A stretch of DNA of 64,000 bases from Tiliqua scincoides (Eukaryota > Chordata > Lepidosauria > Squamata > Scincidae). The notes beneath the pieces are model-generated. The model ran no database searches. It had not been told where the DNA came from and worked only from the letters and a program-made list of their open reading frames with translations. Numbering within the stretch: the stretch's first letter is position 1; the number at the start of each line of letters is the position of its first letter. Position numbers and translations under genes: made by a program. Below, piece by piece: positions 13,483 to 25,158 of this stretch. The stretch covers positions 196,130,377 through 196,194,376 of the forward strand of contig NC_089821.1 in assembly GCF_035046505.1 (NCBI RefSeq). The letters are read 5' to 3'.

Positions 13483-13715
13483 GAATTCTGCGTGATCATC
13501 TAGGCACTTATGATGTAGCATTCTACCTCGCAGGAGTTCCTCCTCTTATTGGAGGTGCTGTGTTGTGTTTCATCCCATGGGTGCATGAAAAGAAGAAACC
13601 AAAAGAAGCTACTCCTATAGATGAGAAAACTACAGAGAAAATGCTGGCAATCGAAAGCACATCGCTGTCTGACTCAGTTGAGAAATCCGGGAAAGGGACA
13701 GATTCTGTTATTTAA
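13483..13715 (+). CDS. SLC16A10: SLC16A10 terminal coding exon with stop codon
   Basis: The acceptor CCTCAG precedes 13483. The exon encodes GILRDHLGTYDVAFYLAGVP, the last membrane helix (PPLIGGAVLCFIPWVHEKKK) and a cytosolic tail of about 45 residues that ends in TDSVI before TAA at 13713-13715. Human MCT10 ends similarly (...SDSII, from memory), whereas MCT8 has a different tail, so the tail separates the two paralogues. The three exons supply 201 codons. By analogy with the 515-residue human protein, the N-terminal 60 percent lies upstream of the window. The tail is lysine- and serine-rich and is more divergent than the membrane core. Confidence 0.94.
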
Positions 13716-14920
13716 TGGTTGATATTTTTCTACCAGATTTGAATTTATTTTTATAAGAACTAGGTTAGCTTTCTCTTCTTGAATTCAATGTACCATGCAA
13801 TTGTACTTTAAAACAAAGTCACAATGAGAACTATTGAAGTAATGGCAAAGAGTAAAACAAAACCGCTAACAGTTAAGAATGCCTTTCAACTGTCTTTAGA
13901 TATGATTTCAAAACACATTTCCACATATCATGTGAGACTTTGTAGTATCAGAGTATAACTGCTAACGGATGTGTAAGGAGAGTGTCTAAAAAATTTTTGA
14001 CTGCATTTCTGAAACTCAAGAACAGTCTTCATTCATTCACCGACCTTTTCAGCATGGCTTCTGTAACATTATAATCCATCCAGTGGAATATCATTCATGT
14101 AGAATTTTTAGTTGCTTTTGAAAGTTTTTAAAACTCACTTTTAGTATTTTGTGGTATGTGTATGTGTAGCCTTTTAGATGCTTTTACTACCCAATCCAAT
14201 GCAGTTAGGCATGCCTAAATCTAATTCTGCAGGGGGGTGCAGCCTTAGTCTTTAAGACGCCAAGAGCCAATTGTAAATTATTAAACATAATTTCATAATG
14301 AAATGCTGAGACCTTTTTTAACCATTGTTGTAATCACACCAGATCTTCAATTGCTTATTTTGGCAGTGGGCCTATTCTTGCATTGCATCATGTATTGAAT
14401 CCAAAATTTTTACTGGGCCAGTTTTAATGCTGATTATTGAACTGGTTGCTCTTTGTATTTTTGTGTGTACTCCATGAGTGTGCATGCTTCCTGCGCTTCC
14501 TGATACGTTGAGGCTTTTTCACTTAATTGTGTAGAGGAGCTGTAAACTTCCCTCCTAAATATGTAGCTAATACTACATTTAAAGTAATATGAGCAGTTCA
14601 AACTGCCCCTACATAATCAAGGAAAAAAGTCCATGTGTGCCAGGAAGTGAGGGGAGCATTCAAGCTCATGGCATGATCACCTTGCAAATGTGAGAAGAGG
14701 GCCTGGTGGACAAAATATTTTCCAAACTGCCCACTTGATGAAAGGACTACTTTCATGGGCAGAGTGAAAACTTTGAATTCATATTTTTGAATATGGACTA
14801 CATTATGGTAACTTCATGATCAGCTATTACTTTAACCCATTTCTGCCCAGCCCACAGGTGTATACATTTGATCCCTGTTGCGTATATGCAACAATGGGAA
14901 GAAATGGCTTAAATAACTAA

Positions 14921-15467
14921 GGGCGCAATCCTAACCTTGAGTTCAGCCAGCCCAAGTCTCTTGGGCTGGCCTGGAAAGGTCACAAATGTGCCATAAAGCA
15001 TGTTTGCGCCTCCTCCAGGGGAAGCCAGGCCGGCGCTCTGAGAAGCGCCAGCCTGTGGAGGCCGACAGACGCCTCCACACCGGTTTCTTCTCAGCGGCTT
15101 GTGTCAGCCTACCTGCGCCAGCACAAGCAGAAAAGGTAGGTGTGGGGGGGCGGGTAGGAGAAGGGAGGGAGGTGTTCCTGGGCGGCCCCAGGGTGGGTGG
15201 GTGGGTGGGTGAGGAGAGGGAGGCGGGGCTGGGATCCAGTAGTTATGCTGGATCCCAACTCCTGTCCCCAGGGAGAAAGGAGTGGCTTCAAGCCACTTCA
15301 CTTTCTTTGGACTTGTGCCACCTCAAGAGGTGGCGCATGTCCTAGGAGCCCCATTGGGGCCAGCAGCCCTTACCCAGGGCTAAGGGGGAAAGTTTCCCCT
15401 TGCCTCTGGCTAAGCTGCTGCTGGCCACAATCCTGCGCTGGATACAGTGCAAGTTAGGATTGCACCC
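14921..15467. mobile_element. Harbinger-like non-autonomous element with TAA target duplication
   Basis: The ends are GGGCGCAATCCTAACCTTG and the inverted GTTAGGATTGCACCC. TAA trinucleotides flank both sides (14918-14920 and 15468-15470), the 3-bp duplication typical of PIF/Harbinger elements. The interior is GC-rich with a GGGT-repeat tract near 15196. It lies within the presumed SLC16A10 3' UTR. Confidence 0.7.
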
Positions 15468-15603
15468 TAAATGAAACTGCTGAGTTATGAAAGGGTATGT
15501 GGAAACGTGTATACTACAAAAACAAATTGCTATATCATCCTTAGTGCCTAGTCCAAGCAGTTCTTTGTTAAAGGGTTGCTAATGTTATAGTTTTAATATG
15601 TAT

Positions 15604-15609
15604 AATAAA
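15604..15609 (+). terminator. Candidate polyadenylation signal for SLC16A10
   Basis: An AATAAA hexamer sits in AT-rich sequence about 1.9 kb after the SLC16A10 stop codon. It is the best canonical hexamer before the repeat-dense intergenic region. Use is not demonstrated. Confidence 0.35.
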
Positions 15610-16130
15610 ATGATGGAATGTTTTTCAGTCAGATCAGTGTATATCCATTTGGCTCAAAGTACGGTTTGAGCTAATTATGACCTGTTATGTTGCATTTTTA
15701 TTTTAAAACTAAACATCATGTTTAGTATTGCACTACAATTACTCTGCCTTAATCCTGCCGTGCATCTACCGGTCCAGTTATGGGAAAGAACACAGGCTAT
15801 ATATGGAAGCAAGACTCTGCTTCTGTCTTTGGATGTGTAAGAGCAGATCTGAAAAAGGGAGAATGGAATTAAAATAGTAACTCAGACCTGGGACCTCAGG
15901 TCAGGCTGTGTTCTCTGAGATGCTATGCACAGTGCAGACAGGAGAGAGGATTTGAATACCTGCCTGTGTGCACTCAAAAGTCCTCTGCTGCAGCATGGCA
16001 AGTTCATGAATCTAGAGTGAACTTTTCTACGCACCAAACATCTGTCATGTGGTCCTGCATGTACACCAATCATATGCAGGGTTGTTGTCTTTCTATTCCC
16101 ATGCACAGAAATTATATAAATAGACCACTG

Positions 16131-16531
16131 CAGTGTTTCTCAAACTGGTGGGTCGTGACCCACCAGCTTGTGTAAAGCTGCCCCGTTCCCTTAAGGGGCG
16201 GGGTGGGGGAAGCAGCAAAGCGATCCCCAGGCTTGCAGGGCTCTCTGCGGCTTGTAAACAGTGAAAGTTCCAAGTGCGACAAAACCGGAAATTCCACTTC
16301 CGGTTTAATCGCGCTTGGAACTTTCACTGTTTACAAGCCGCAGAGAGCCCTGCAAGCGCTGCGCTGGGCTCCCCGTACCCCCTGGACCCTGGGAGCTTGT
16401 ATGGTTTGTGAAAATATAGCCCCCCTCCCTCCGCAGGGGTGTGATCCTGGGGATCACTTTGCTGCCCCTGCCCCCACCCCCTCAAAGACTTACCCTGGGA
16501 GTAAATCTCCTGGGAAGTTTGAGAACTACTG
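16131..16531. mobile_element. hAT-Charlie-like element with internal hairpin
   Basis: The left end CAGTGTTTCTCAAACTGG and right end AGTTTGAGAACTACTG are inverted ends of the CAGTGGTTCTCAAAC (MER5/Charlie-like) type. Flanking 8-mers match only partly. The interior contains the 127-bp hairpin listed separately. Confidence 0.7.
16231..16357. repeat. 127-bp hairpin with perfect 44-bp arms
   Basis: Positions 16231-16274 and 16314-16357 are exact reverse complements of each other. The 39-nt spacer is itself partly palindromic (ACCGGAA...TTCCGGT), so the stem can extend to about 60 bp around a loop of roughly 7 nt. The arms include GCTTGCAGGGCTCTCTGCGG. Confidence 0.95.
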
Positions 16532-18076
16532 GAAAACACAATTGCTTTTGTAAGTAGCACATCTTATTTTACAGTGAACTTGCAGGATCTTTACAAATAT
16601 CTAAGAGTGTGATGCATCTGTATGTACAACACAAATTTTAAAGTCATCTTGACACATGTATTTGTATGTATAACTTTTTGGCAATCAGTAGCCATTCATG
16701 GATAAGTCACTGCCATGAGCAGTATGTGTGTATTACATATATACTAAATGGAAAATCTTCCTTTTTACCTTTGAAAATTGTTTTTAAAAAATTCTTGATT
16801 TCAGGAGAGCAAGTAGCTTTCCATTTCAATATATCAAGATGATCCCACACTTTGCTGTATTTATGTAATCACAATGTTGATGAATGGCCTGCTTACTCTC
16901 TTGTATAAATGTTTCCTTCCAAATAATTAACAGTGTCTGACTGCTACAAACACCAACATGCAGGTTTGAGGCTCAGGCTAGGTTAAGATTTTGTTAAGCA
17001 GTTTGAATATCTGATCTTCTTGCTTTGTCTTTTCTAATCTTAATGTGAGTTGATAATGAAGGGCTTCAACCTAATATTCTCCTTATGGTGAATATTCTCC
17101 TGATATTAAAAGTAATGCTGAACACGCACAACAGACTTAGCTGCTTACATTCTTTGCACCAGGCTTCAGGTGCTTAAAGCACCTGGGTAGTCAGGACAGG
17201 TGCTGCACAGTTAATGCACCAGTATGGCACTTTTCTGCACCACTTGTCCTAGTGTGCTATCACTGCATGTGTAGACTGTTGCAGGGAGGGGAACAGGTTG
17301 GAACGCTACATAGGCAAAGATTTATTGCATTCACAGCATTACATTTGAAACACAGGCCTGAGAGGAATGAATTTAAGAGATGAGAGCTGTAATGGCTAGG
17401 AATATTGCTGGGCAATCATTTAGCAATTTCTCTTCCAGTCAAGAACAGAAGACCACAGCTTTAGTGACCTTGCTTCCCATGGTGAACTAATGCAAACACT
17501 GTGGATATTACTAAGTCTGGATATTACTTTGGCAGAGAGTGAGAAGTCCAAGGAAATTGACATAATAAGTGCATGTCTAGGTACACCACTTGCTGAGGGG
17601 GATGTCCCATTTGACTAGAAGGTTACTGAAAGTATTTTAGACAATGGAGATCCCAGTGACAGTGTGCTTGGGAAATACTGATTGTTATGAGTAATCACTA
17701 TTTTCCCTTGTTATGCATGTATGTTACCATTTTGACATTCATTGTCACCTTAATGCCATTAAAATTTTTATTTTATAATGAAGGGTAATTGTACTCATTT
17801 ATATCAAGATGCTTCTGCCACACAATATTGTCAATATTGTTTGATGGTTATTGGTAATATTGTTGATGGTTGCACCTCAAAAGAATTTCCTTACAAGTAA
17901 GTATAGCAGCTTCCTAATTTGAGCAACAACATTCTTGTTAGCTGTGTAAGTGAGGTTTTCTCATGGTTCAACATGATGGCATGCCTTAAGGTTTAAGTGT
18001 CCTAAGAACAGTGTCCTTGAAAATAACTCTTGAGATGGTTTGGAGGGAGGTTAGTGCTTGGACAAAATAGCTAGCA

Positions 18077-18803
18077 TAGATAAGAACATAAAAACAGCCC
18101 CACTGGATCAGGCCATAGGCCCATCTAGTCCAGCTTCCTGTATCTCACAGCGGCCCACCAAATGCCCCAGGGAGCACACCAGATAACAAGAGACCTCATC
18201 CTGGTGCCCTCCCTTGCATCTGGCATTCTGACATAACCCATTTCTAAAATCAGGAGGTTGCACATACACATCATGGCTTGTACCCCATAATGGATTTTTC
18301 CTCCAGAAACTTGTCCAATCCCCTTTTAAAGGCGTCTAGGCTAGACGCCAGCACCACATCCTGTGGCAAGGAGTTCCACAGACCAACCACACGCTGAGTA
18401 AAGAAATATTTTCTTTTGTCTGTCCTAACCTGCCCAACACTCAATTTTAGTGGATGTCCCCTGGTTCTGGTGTTGTGTGAGAGTGTAAAGAGCATCTCCC
18501 TATCCACTCTGTCCATCCCCTGCATAATTTTGTATGTCTCAATCATGTCCCCCCTCAGGCGTCTCTTTTCTAGGCTGAAGAGGCCCAAACGCCGTAGCCT
18601 TTCCTCATAAGGAAGGTGCCCCAGTCCCGTAATCATCTTAGTCGCTCTCTTTTGCACTTTTTCCATTTCCACTATGTCTTTTTTGAGATGCGGTGACCAG
18701 AACTGGACACAATACTCCAGGTGTGGCCTTACCATCGATTTGTACAACGGCATTATAATATTAGCCGTTTTGTTCTCAATACCCTTCCTAATGATCCCAA
18801 GCA

Positions 18804-18840
<37 letters not shown>

Positions 18841-20058
18841 AGTATTTATATACCGCTTTTCAACTAACAGTTCACAAAGCGGTTTACAGAGAAAAATCAA
18901 ATAACTAAATTGCTCACTGTTCCAAAAGGGCTCACAATCTAAAAAGATGCAAAAAGAACACCAGCAGACAGCCACTAGAACAGACGCTACTGGGGTGAGG
19001 TGGGCCAGTTACTCTCCCCCTGCTAAAAAAAGGAGCACCCACTTGAAAAAGTGCCTCTTACCCAATTAGCAGGGGTTAATAGTGGCCTTCTTCACTGCTG
19101 CCGCACATTGGGTCGACACTTTCATCGACCTGTCCACCACCACCCCAAGATCTCTCTCCTGATCTGGCATAGACAGCACAGAACCCATCAGCCTATATCT
19201 AAAGTTTTGATTTTTTGCCCCAATGTGCATGACTTTACACTTACTGACATTGAAGCGCATCTGCCATTTTGCTGCCCATTCTGCCAGTCTGGAGAGATCC
19301 TTCTGGAGCTCCTCACAATCACTTCTGGTCTTCACTCGGAAAAGTTTGGTGTCGTCTGCAAACTTAGCCACTTCACTGCTCAACCCTGTCTCCAGGTCAT
19401 TTATGAAGAGGTTGAAAAGCACCGGTCCCAGGACAGATCCTTGGGGCACACCGCTTTTCACCTCTCTCCATTGTGAAAATTGCCCATTGACACCCACTCT
19501 CTGCTTCCTGGCTTCCAACCAGTTCTTAATCCATGAGAGGACCTGTCCTCTAATTCCCTGACTGTGGAGTTTTTTCAGTAGCCTTTGGTCAGGGACCGTG
19601 TCAAATGCCTTCTGAAAGTCCAGATATATAATGTCCACGGGTTCTCCCACATCCACATGCCTGTTGACCTTTTCAAAGAATTCTATAAGGTTTGTGAGGC
19701 AAGACTTACCCTTACAGAAGCCATGCTGACTCTCCCTCAGCAAGGCCTATTCGTCGATGTGTTTTGAGATCCTATCTTTGAAGAGGCATTCCACCATCTT
19801 ACCCGGAATGGATGTTAGGCTGACCGGCCTATAGTTTCCCGGGTGCCCCCTCTTTCCCTTTTTAAAGCTAGGCATGACATTTGCTATCCACCAATCTTCT
19901 GGCACCGTGGCCGTTTTGAGGAACAAGTTGCATACCTTAGTCAAGAGATCTGCAACTTCATTCTTCAATTCCTTAATAACTCTTGGGTGGATGCCAGCAG
20001 GGCCCGGTGACTTATTGATCTTTAATTTATCAATGGATAAATTTATCAATCTAAATAA
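18077..20058 (-). mobile_element. CR1 LINE, 5'-truncated, minus strand, with nested SINE-like insertion
   Basis: The minus strand encodes a CR1 reverse transcriptase: DKLKINKSPGPAGIHPRVIK, GNYRPVSLTSIPGKMVE, LDFQKAFDTVP, SGVPQGSVLGPVLFNLF and the catalytic FADDTKL. The thumb and C-terminal part follow (PHLEYCVQFWSP, LGLFSLEKRRLRGDMIETYK). The 3' UTR ends in the CR1 signature GATCCAGTGGGGCTGTT plus TTATGTTC units. The frame is open from about 20049 to 19066 except for one TAG at 19747-19749. It is then interrupted by an insertion at 18806-19078. The endonuclease half is missing through 5' truncation. It is a fairly young copy but not mobile by itself. Confidence 0.92.
18806..19078 (-). repeat. 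SINE-like repeat, copy 2, inserted in CR1
   Basis: The same unit as 10625-10880 in reverse orientation, with an ATT repeat at 18806-18838 as its tail. It divides the CR1 coding sequence between KKAT and MLGIIRKG, so it inserted after the CR1. The asparagine run in the minus-strand frame is translation of this tail. Confidence 0.8.
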
Positions 20059-20999
20059 ATTAGATGGACTACTAAGAGAAGTTGTAGGCAGTAGTAGCTT
20101 TATTCTTAGCTATTTTTTTTTTAGAAAGTAAATCAACCCATGACACTTGGGGCCAAGTGAGACATGCACCTAATTATGTAACCACACCGGGGGGGGGGGG
20201 TTAGTTTTCTTTCCATATAGCCCAGGGACATGTAAAATGCAGAGAAATCGGGGGGGGGGGTAGAGGAGTACTTTGCTCCCATTGCAGTTCTGATCCCAAT
20301 CACAGGCCCTATTTTTAGTTTTAAAACACTTCAATTGAAAGTCAATGTAAGTTGCATTTTTAAACACAGGAAGTGCAGTTGGGACCAAAGTTAAGATGGG
20401 GAGAAAAGTACTAAAGATGCTATGCTTTCACTTTGTTTCATAACCGTGCTCTTGCTACTGGTAAAGAAAACTAACCACCATTCTCCAAATCCAGTGATGT
20501 TGCACAATTAGGCATACATTATTTGGGCCCCAAGATCTAGTTAGACTGCTTAAAAATGTATCAAGTTATGACAAAAAGACAAGATAAATAAAAGGTAAAA
20601 ATCAACTTTAAACTGGCTCATTTTAAATTTTAAATGGCTGTGTTTGTATGAGATGACTCAGCAGGAGGGAGCACTGCCAGAAGTGGGAAGGCCCATGAAA
20701 GCCTCAAAGAAGTACATTAGAACAAACCAACAAGCCCCATTGGTATGAATAAAAGGAAAGTTTCAGCCCACACAGCATAGAACAAACAGAAAAAACGTGG
20801 AGTGTGCTATATGGCTGTTGCAAAACCACAATGCACTATGAGTGCAGCCAGGCTGCTACTGCTGCAAACTCAAGCAGCTGCTCCTGTGCAACTGGCTGTT
20901 GCAGGAGCCCCAGTGCTGATAAACTGAGATGGGCAGAATGGGGCAGAGAGGAAGATTAATGGGGTGGGGTTGGGATGTGCCAAGGGCTGGAACAGAGGC

Positions 21000-21250
21000 A
21001 CTTACTGGCAGCTCTGCTCTGCTGATATTCAGTCCTCCTTCCTGGACTCAATCCACCTACCCAGGTCTACTCTGACTTGCACCAGCAAAACTGTAGGCAT
21101 AAGTTCAAGCAGACCCATTGGGGCAGTGGAAGCTTGCCCAAGGGCAAGGGAACAAATGTTCTCTTACCTCAAAGAGGCCTCTGGGACTTGACATTCTTCC
21201 ACTGAATGCAGTACATGCCCCTTTGGCACTGGGAAAGTTGGATTGAGTTG
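21000..21250. repeat. Fragment of the CAATCCTA DNA-element group
   Basis: Contains the family block AAGGGAACAAATG...TTACCTCAAAGAGGCC followed by GGCACTGGGAAAGTTGGATT, matching internal and terminal parts of the copies at 31989 and 54479. The boundaries are uncertain. Confidence 0.45.
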
Positions 21251-21794
21251 CCTGCCTCTTTATTCTCAGTTGTGTTCGTAGTATTTAATTTATAGAAATG
21301 AGAACTAACAGCAGGGCTGTATCCAGCATGGGACCAGTGAGTGCATTGCTCCACCTATAGCACTACTTAAATTTTCTGGGGGGAAATTGTTTTTTTCCCG
21401 CTTGTGACATGACAGCCTCAATGTGAAAAATGGGAGTAGGGTAGCTTGCTCCAAACTCCATCCACCAGACCTGCACAGCTCTGCTCCCTTGAGATTTTCT
21501 CTGGGTCATGGTAGATTTTTTACCCCCTATTGGTTATTGAATTGTGCCTGAAAAAAAATACATCATGTTCTGGCCATTATGATAGTTAAAGCCCAATCCG
21601 AAACAACTTTCCAGCACTGATACAGCTGCAATGCAGCCACAAGGTAAGGGAACAAGCAGAGGTCTTCAAGTCCCGAGCCCTGGGGCAAAGGTTCATGATG
21701 GTGCCCTCCTTGAGGGATGCTGCAAGTCTGAGCACGCTTTCTGGGGGAAAATGGCACACTGCTTTCTTTGCACATGAGCAAGTCGCTCTTAGTT

Positions 21795-21972
21795 ACGTCT
21801 CAATGCCGGGAAGCTTAAAATGGCGATGCCCAGGCTTTGCCCACTTCCAAAATGGCTCTGCCTAGGTCTTTTGCCATCTTCCAAGATGGCTGCCACCAGC
21901 TTCTCACAACCCACCAGAAATCGAATCGTGACCCACCAAGTGGGTCCTGATCCACAGTTTGAGAACCACTGC
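21795..21972. repeat. hAT-Charlie-like fragment (right end)
   Basis: Ends in ACAGTTTGAGAACCACTG, the inverted right terminus of the CAGTGGTTCTCAAAC group, preceded by the group's ACCCACCAAGTGGGTCC motif. No clear left end is visible. Confidence 0.5.
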
Positions 21973-22099
21973 TCTGCTGTATTCCTAATCATAGGGCCAC
22001 ATATTACATTTTTAACATTGCACTGGGGTGGCATTCACTGATTTCCTGTTCATATATTTGAAGCTCCATCATGAAATGCGACTGTCTCACCTAGTAAGG

Positions 22100-22294
22100 A
22101 AGGCTGGCTACTAAAACCTCCTAGTTTTAGGGGTAGCCTATCCCTGTATGCCAGATGCAAGGGAGAGATAACGGGATTCAGGTCTCTTGCTGTCTTGTGT
22201 GCTCCCTGAGGCATCTGGTAGGCCACTGTGTAATACAGGAAGTTGAACTAGATGGGCTTTCGCCTGATCCAGTGAGGCTCTTCTTATGCTCTTA
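22100..22294 (+). repeat. CR1 LINE 3' end
   Basis: Non-coding CR1 tail: GCCAGATGCAAGGGAGAG, CTTGTGTGCTCCCTGAGGCA, GAACTAGATGGGCTTTC, GATCCAGTGAGGCTCTTC and a terminal TTATGCTC unit. It aligns with the 3' UTR of the CR1 copy at 29918-30459. Confidence 0.8.
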
Positions 22295-23454
22295 ACCCCA
22301 TCACAGGTGCTGGGGTTTACCTGGGACAAGGGAAAGAATGTTCCTTTACCCCAAGGTGCCAGTCGGCGGCCTTCTTTCCCACATAGGATGCAGTGGAGGC
22401 CATTTTGGCATCCCTGCATTACTCTGCTAGATGGAGGATAGGATTGGGCTGTCTATGAAAGTAGAGTGCAATAGTGAAGTTCAAATGAACTGCATTAAAT
22501 ATTAAGTTACAGCCCTAACAAATACATCCCCACTGATGCAGCCATGCCAACAGAACATGTGCTGCATCCTATGGTGGTGGGGGACATTGCAGAGGTCTCT
22601 TAATGGTCAGGGTAAAGGATAAAAGTTCTCTTAAGCAAGTCTCCACTGCCCGAATGGGTATAATCTGATCTGCACCAGCCATTTTGCTGGCGCAGAAGTG
22701 AGGAGAACAAGGGAGAGGGAACTGGAGTGGGAATGGGGATAGGATCCTGGTGCATGTCATTGCTGCTGGGATCCACCCCTTCCCTCCCCGTTCTACCTCC
22801 CACTCAACCCCATTCCTCACACTGCCCCCCCCCCACCAGCAATACTCCCTTGGGTAGCCTGTAGCAGCAGCAGGTTGCTGACATTTATGTCAGCAGCTCA
22901 AAAATTGCTGTCAGTGGTGCTCTCAGTGTGCCTCTGTCCAGTCATTTATAAGTGTTACTGTGTTCCACTTTTGTAACTCCTTACTTAGGATTGAGCCATA
23001 ACTTTTGCTTGTACAGATTAGTGTTCCTCTCAATTAAATGCCTGCCCCCCGCCCCCATGTACTGACCCAGTTACTCCTGATGAGAAACAAGATGGTATTT
23101 TAAGTCCCAGTTTTTACCCTGAAGTCCCTGTTACATTCAAAAACATTTTCATGAAAAGGTTATACAGAACTCAAATTCTAGCATTAGCTGACCCAACAAA
23201 AAATTATTTTTCTTTCGTTGGACAAGTATGCATGTTTCTAGCAAGGAAAGCTGCTCCAAGAAACTGCTTCCATTCAACAAGAGAATTTCAGAGGCAGATT
23301 CCTATTTGAAGCTGAAAAATTCTAATCCTGATAATTCAGGAGATTGATTCTATTTGTTCAGGCTTGACTCAAGACAATAGACGATTACATTAGGAATGTA
23401 ATTATCACCAATTACTGGTGATGAAATGCATATTACAATATACATGCATATTAT

Positions 23455-23729
23455 AATAACACCTGCTAACTGAGTAAGAGGCACTTTTTCAAGTGGGTGC
23501 TCCTCTTTTATTTAGCAGGGGGAGAGTAACTGACCCTCCTCACCCCAGCAGTGTCTTTTCTAGTGGCTGCCTGCTGGTGTTCTTTTGCATCTTTTTAGAT
23601 TGTGAGCCCTTTTGGAACAAGGAGCCATTAGTTATTTGATTTTTCTCTGTAAACCGTTTTTTGAACATTTTGCTTTAAAGTGGTATATAAATACTGTTAA
23701 TAATAATACTACTAATAATAATACATGTA
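23455..23729 (+). repeat. SINE-like repeat, copy 3
   Basis: The head GCTAACTGAGTAAGAGGCAC and body ATTGTGAGCCCTTTTGGAAC match copy 1. The tail is TACTGTTAATAATAATAC. Confidence 0.75.
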
Positions 23730-23759
23730 AGCATCATATGGAAGAAGGGACAGATTTGT

Positions 23760-24012
23760 TCTCAGCTGCCTCTGAAAGAAGAACTATATCCAATGGGTAA
23801 AACTGCAAGAGAAGAGCTTCTGACTGGATAATGAAAATTTCCTGATGGTAAAGGCAGTTTGGCTGTGGAACAGATTGCCAAGGGTGGTGATGGAGTCTCC
23901 CTGACTGAAAATCTTCAAGCAGAGAGTCAACAAGAACCTGCTGGAGATGCTACAGGCAGGGGGTTGGACTTGATTACCTTTTAGATCCCTTCCAACTCTA
24001 TGATTCTATAAC
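23760..24012 (+). repeat. CR1 LINE 3' end (ATTCTATR subfamily)
   Basis: Carries GGTGGTGATGGAGTCTCC, TTGGACTTGATTACCTTTTA and the terminus CCAACTCTATGATTCTATAA, the classical amniote CR1 3' end with ATGATTCT octamers. The subfamily differs from the TTATGTTC-ending copies in this window. Confidence 0.85.
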
Positions 24013-24205
24013 ATAGAATTGTCACAGACTACACATCTTGCATTTCATGGTCATTTGCCCCTGTTGTTCATTTTTACATTCCATTTTCTTCAAACTGTGC
24101 AAATGCACCTGTTAACACTTCCTCTGATGAAGTTGACCTTACTTCACAAAAACTTATTCTACAATAAATATTTAATCTTTAAGGTGCTACAAAAGTCTTT
24201 GATAG
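24013..24205 (+). repeat. Retroelement 3'-tail remnant (possible Penelope-like)
   Basis: Contains CCTCTGATGAAGTTGACCTT, then CAATAAATATTTAATC and TTTAAGGTGCTACAAAAGTC. This resembles an abundant amniote repeat tail whose usual form has CTGATGAAG, a paired stem and GAAA. The family assignment from memory is uncertain. Confidence 0.4.
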
Positions 24206-24341
24206 GGTAACAAGAATAGGATGGTGGCTGATGATAAAGATCAGTGAGAAATGCTAGCTGTTGCTGCTTGTTCAACTTTATATAGCACCATCATTTTACA
24301 CAGAATGGAAAAACAGGGCCCTGGCTCAAGGGCTCAAGATA

Positions 24342-24394
24342 AAGGAGACAACTGAGAAAGGAGACAAGGGAGACAACTGAGAAAGGACAAGGGG
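24342..24394. repeat. Two-unit tandem repeat
   Basis: GGAGACAACTGAGAAAGG occurs twice in succession with a short spacer, a local duplication of roughly 25 bp. Confidence 0.7.
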
Positions 24395-25099
24395 CCAAGA
24401 CAGGTATAAACAGGTGAGGCATAAATGCTGGTTTCTGTTGTACATTCTTAAGCCTAGGGCCTAACTGTATGTTACAAGGAGGAACACAACACAGTCCTAG
24501 GTTTGGAGGCCTTTTTTTCCTTTAAAAAATAGTGGTTTGAGAAGGTGATTGGGATCAGACAGGGATGAAATCAGCAAGGACCAAGGCAACGGTGTTGTCA
24601 GTCAAGCCTCAAAGTCTGAAACGAAATTTTGAGAAGTGGTCAGGAAGGTGATAAACCAAAAAACAAAAAAAAAAAAACACAGAGGGAGTACAGAGGGGAG
24701 GTGTCTCTGTGCAAACTTAAAAAGTAAAAAATGGGCACCAAAACTACAATCAGTATTAGATGTGAGGGAGCATTTGCTACTTATATTTCAGTTTATAAAC
24801 AAGTACATCTAGGCACGAATACGCAAGAATCTTCAGTAACTTCGTCATTTGACATTTCTTGTTATCAGTGGAATGTAATCTACTCTAAATAGTGACTTGC
24901 AAAGTACAGTGCTCCATAATAATTATTATAGAGATGACTTAACACTGATTCCTCCTTTCATATTCCTAGCTGCAACTCCTCCAGTGTTATTGTAAACACT
25001 TCCCACTAAAGCCATTTATCTATCGGAAGTGTAATCATTTTATAAAGCTGAAAATTCCATTCTTAATTCTCAGCCAAACTATAAAAGTACAATGGGGAA

Positions 25100-25158
25100 A
25101 TGCCCTCAGGAGTAAGTCCCATTGAACTTAATGCGGCTTAAGGTTGTGGATTGTGTTG
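25100..25158. repeat. Palindromic MITE-like repeat, partial copy
   Basis: Contains CAGGAGTAAGTCCCATTGAA followed by CTTAATGCGGCTTA, an arm pair of the family described at 4889-4976. Confidence 0.5.

Larger units (their letters stand above)
13716..15630 (+). other. SLC16A10: SLC16A10 3' UTR (extent inferred)
   Basis: AT-rich, non-coding sequence follows the TAA. A candidate AATAAA lies at 15604-15609 and a weaker ATTAAA near 14279. If the 15604 signal is used, the UTR is about 1.9 kb and carries the inserted DNA element at 14921-15467. The true end cannot be fixed from sequence alone. Confidence 0.5.

Noticed and set aside
18271-18975. A 234-codon minus-strand frame with a run of asparagines
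   Set aside because: It is a chance fusion of a SINE-like repeat, its ATT tail and the C-terminal part of a CR1 reverse transcriptase, not a host gene.
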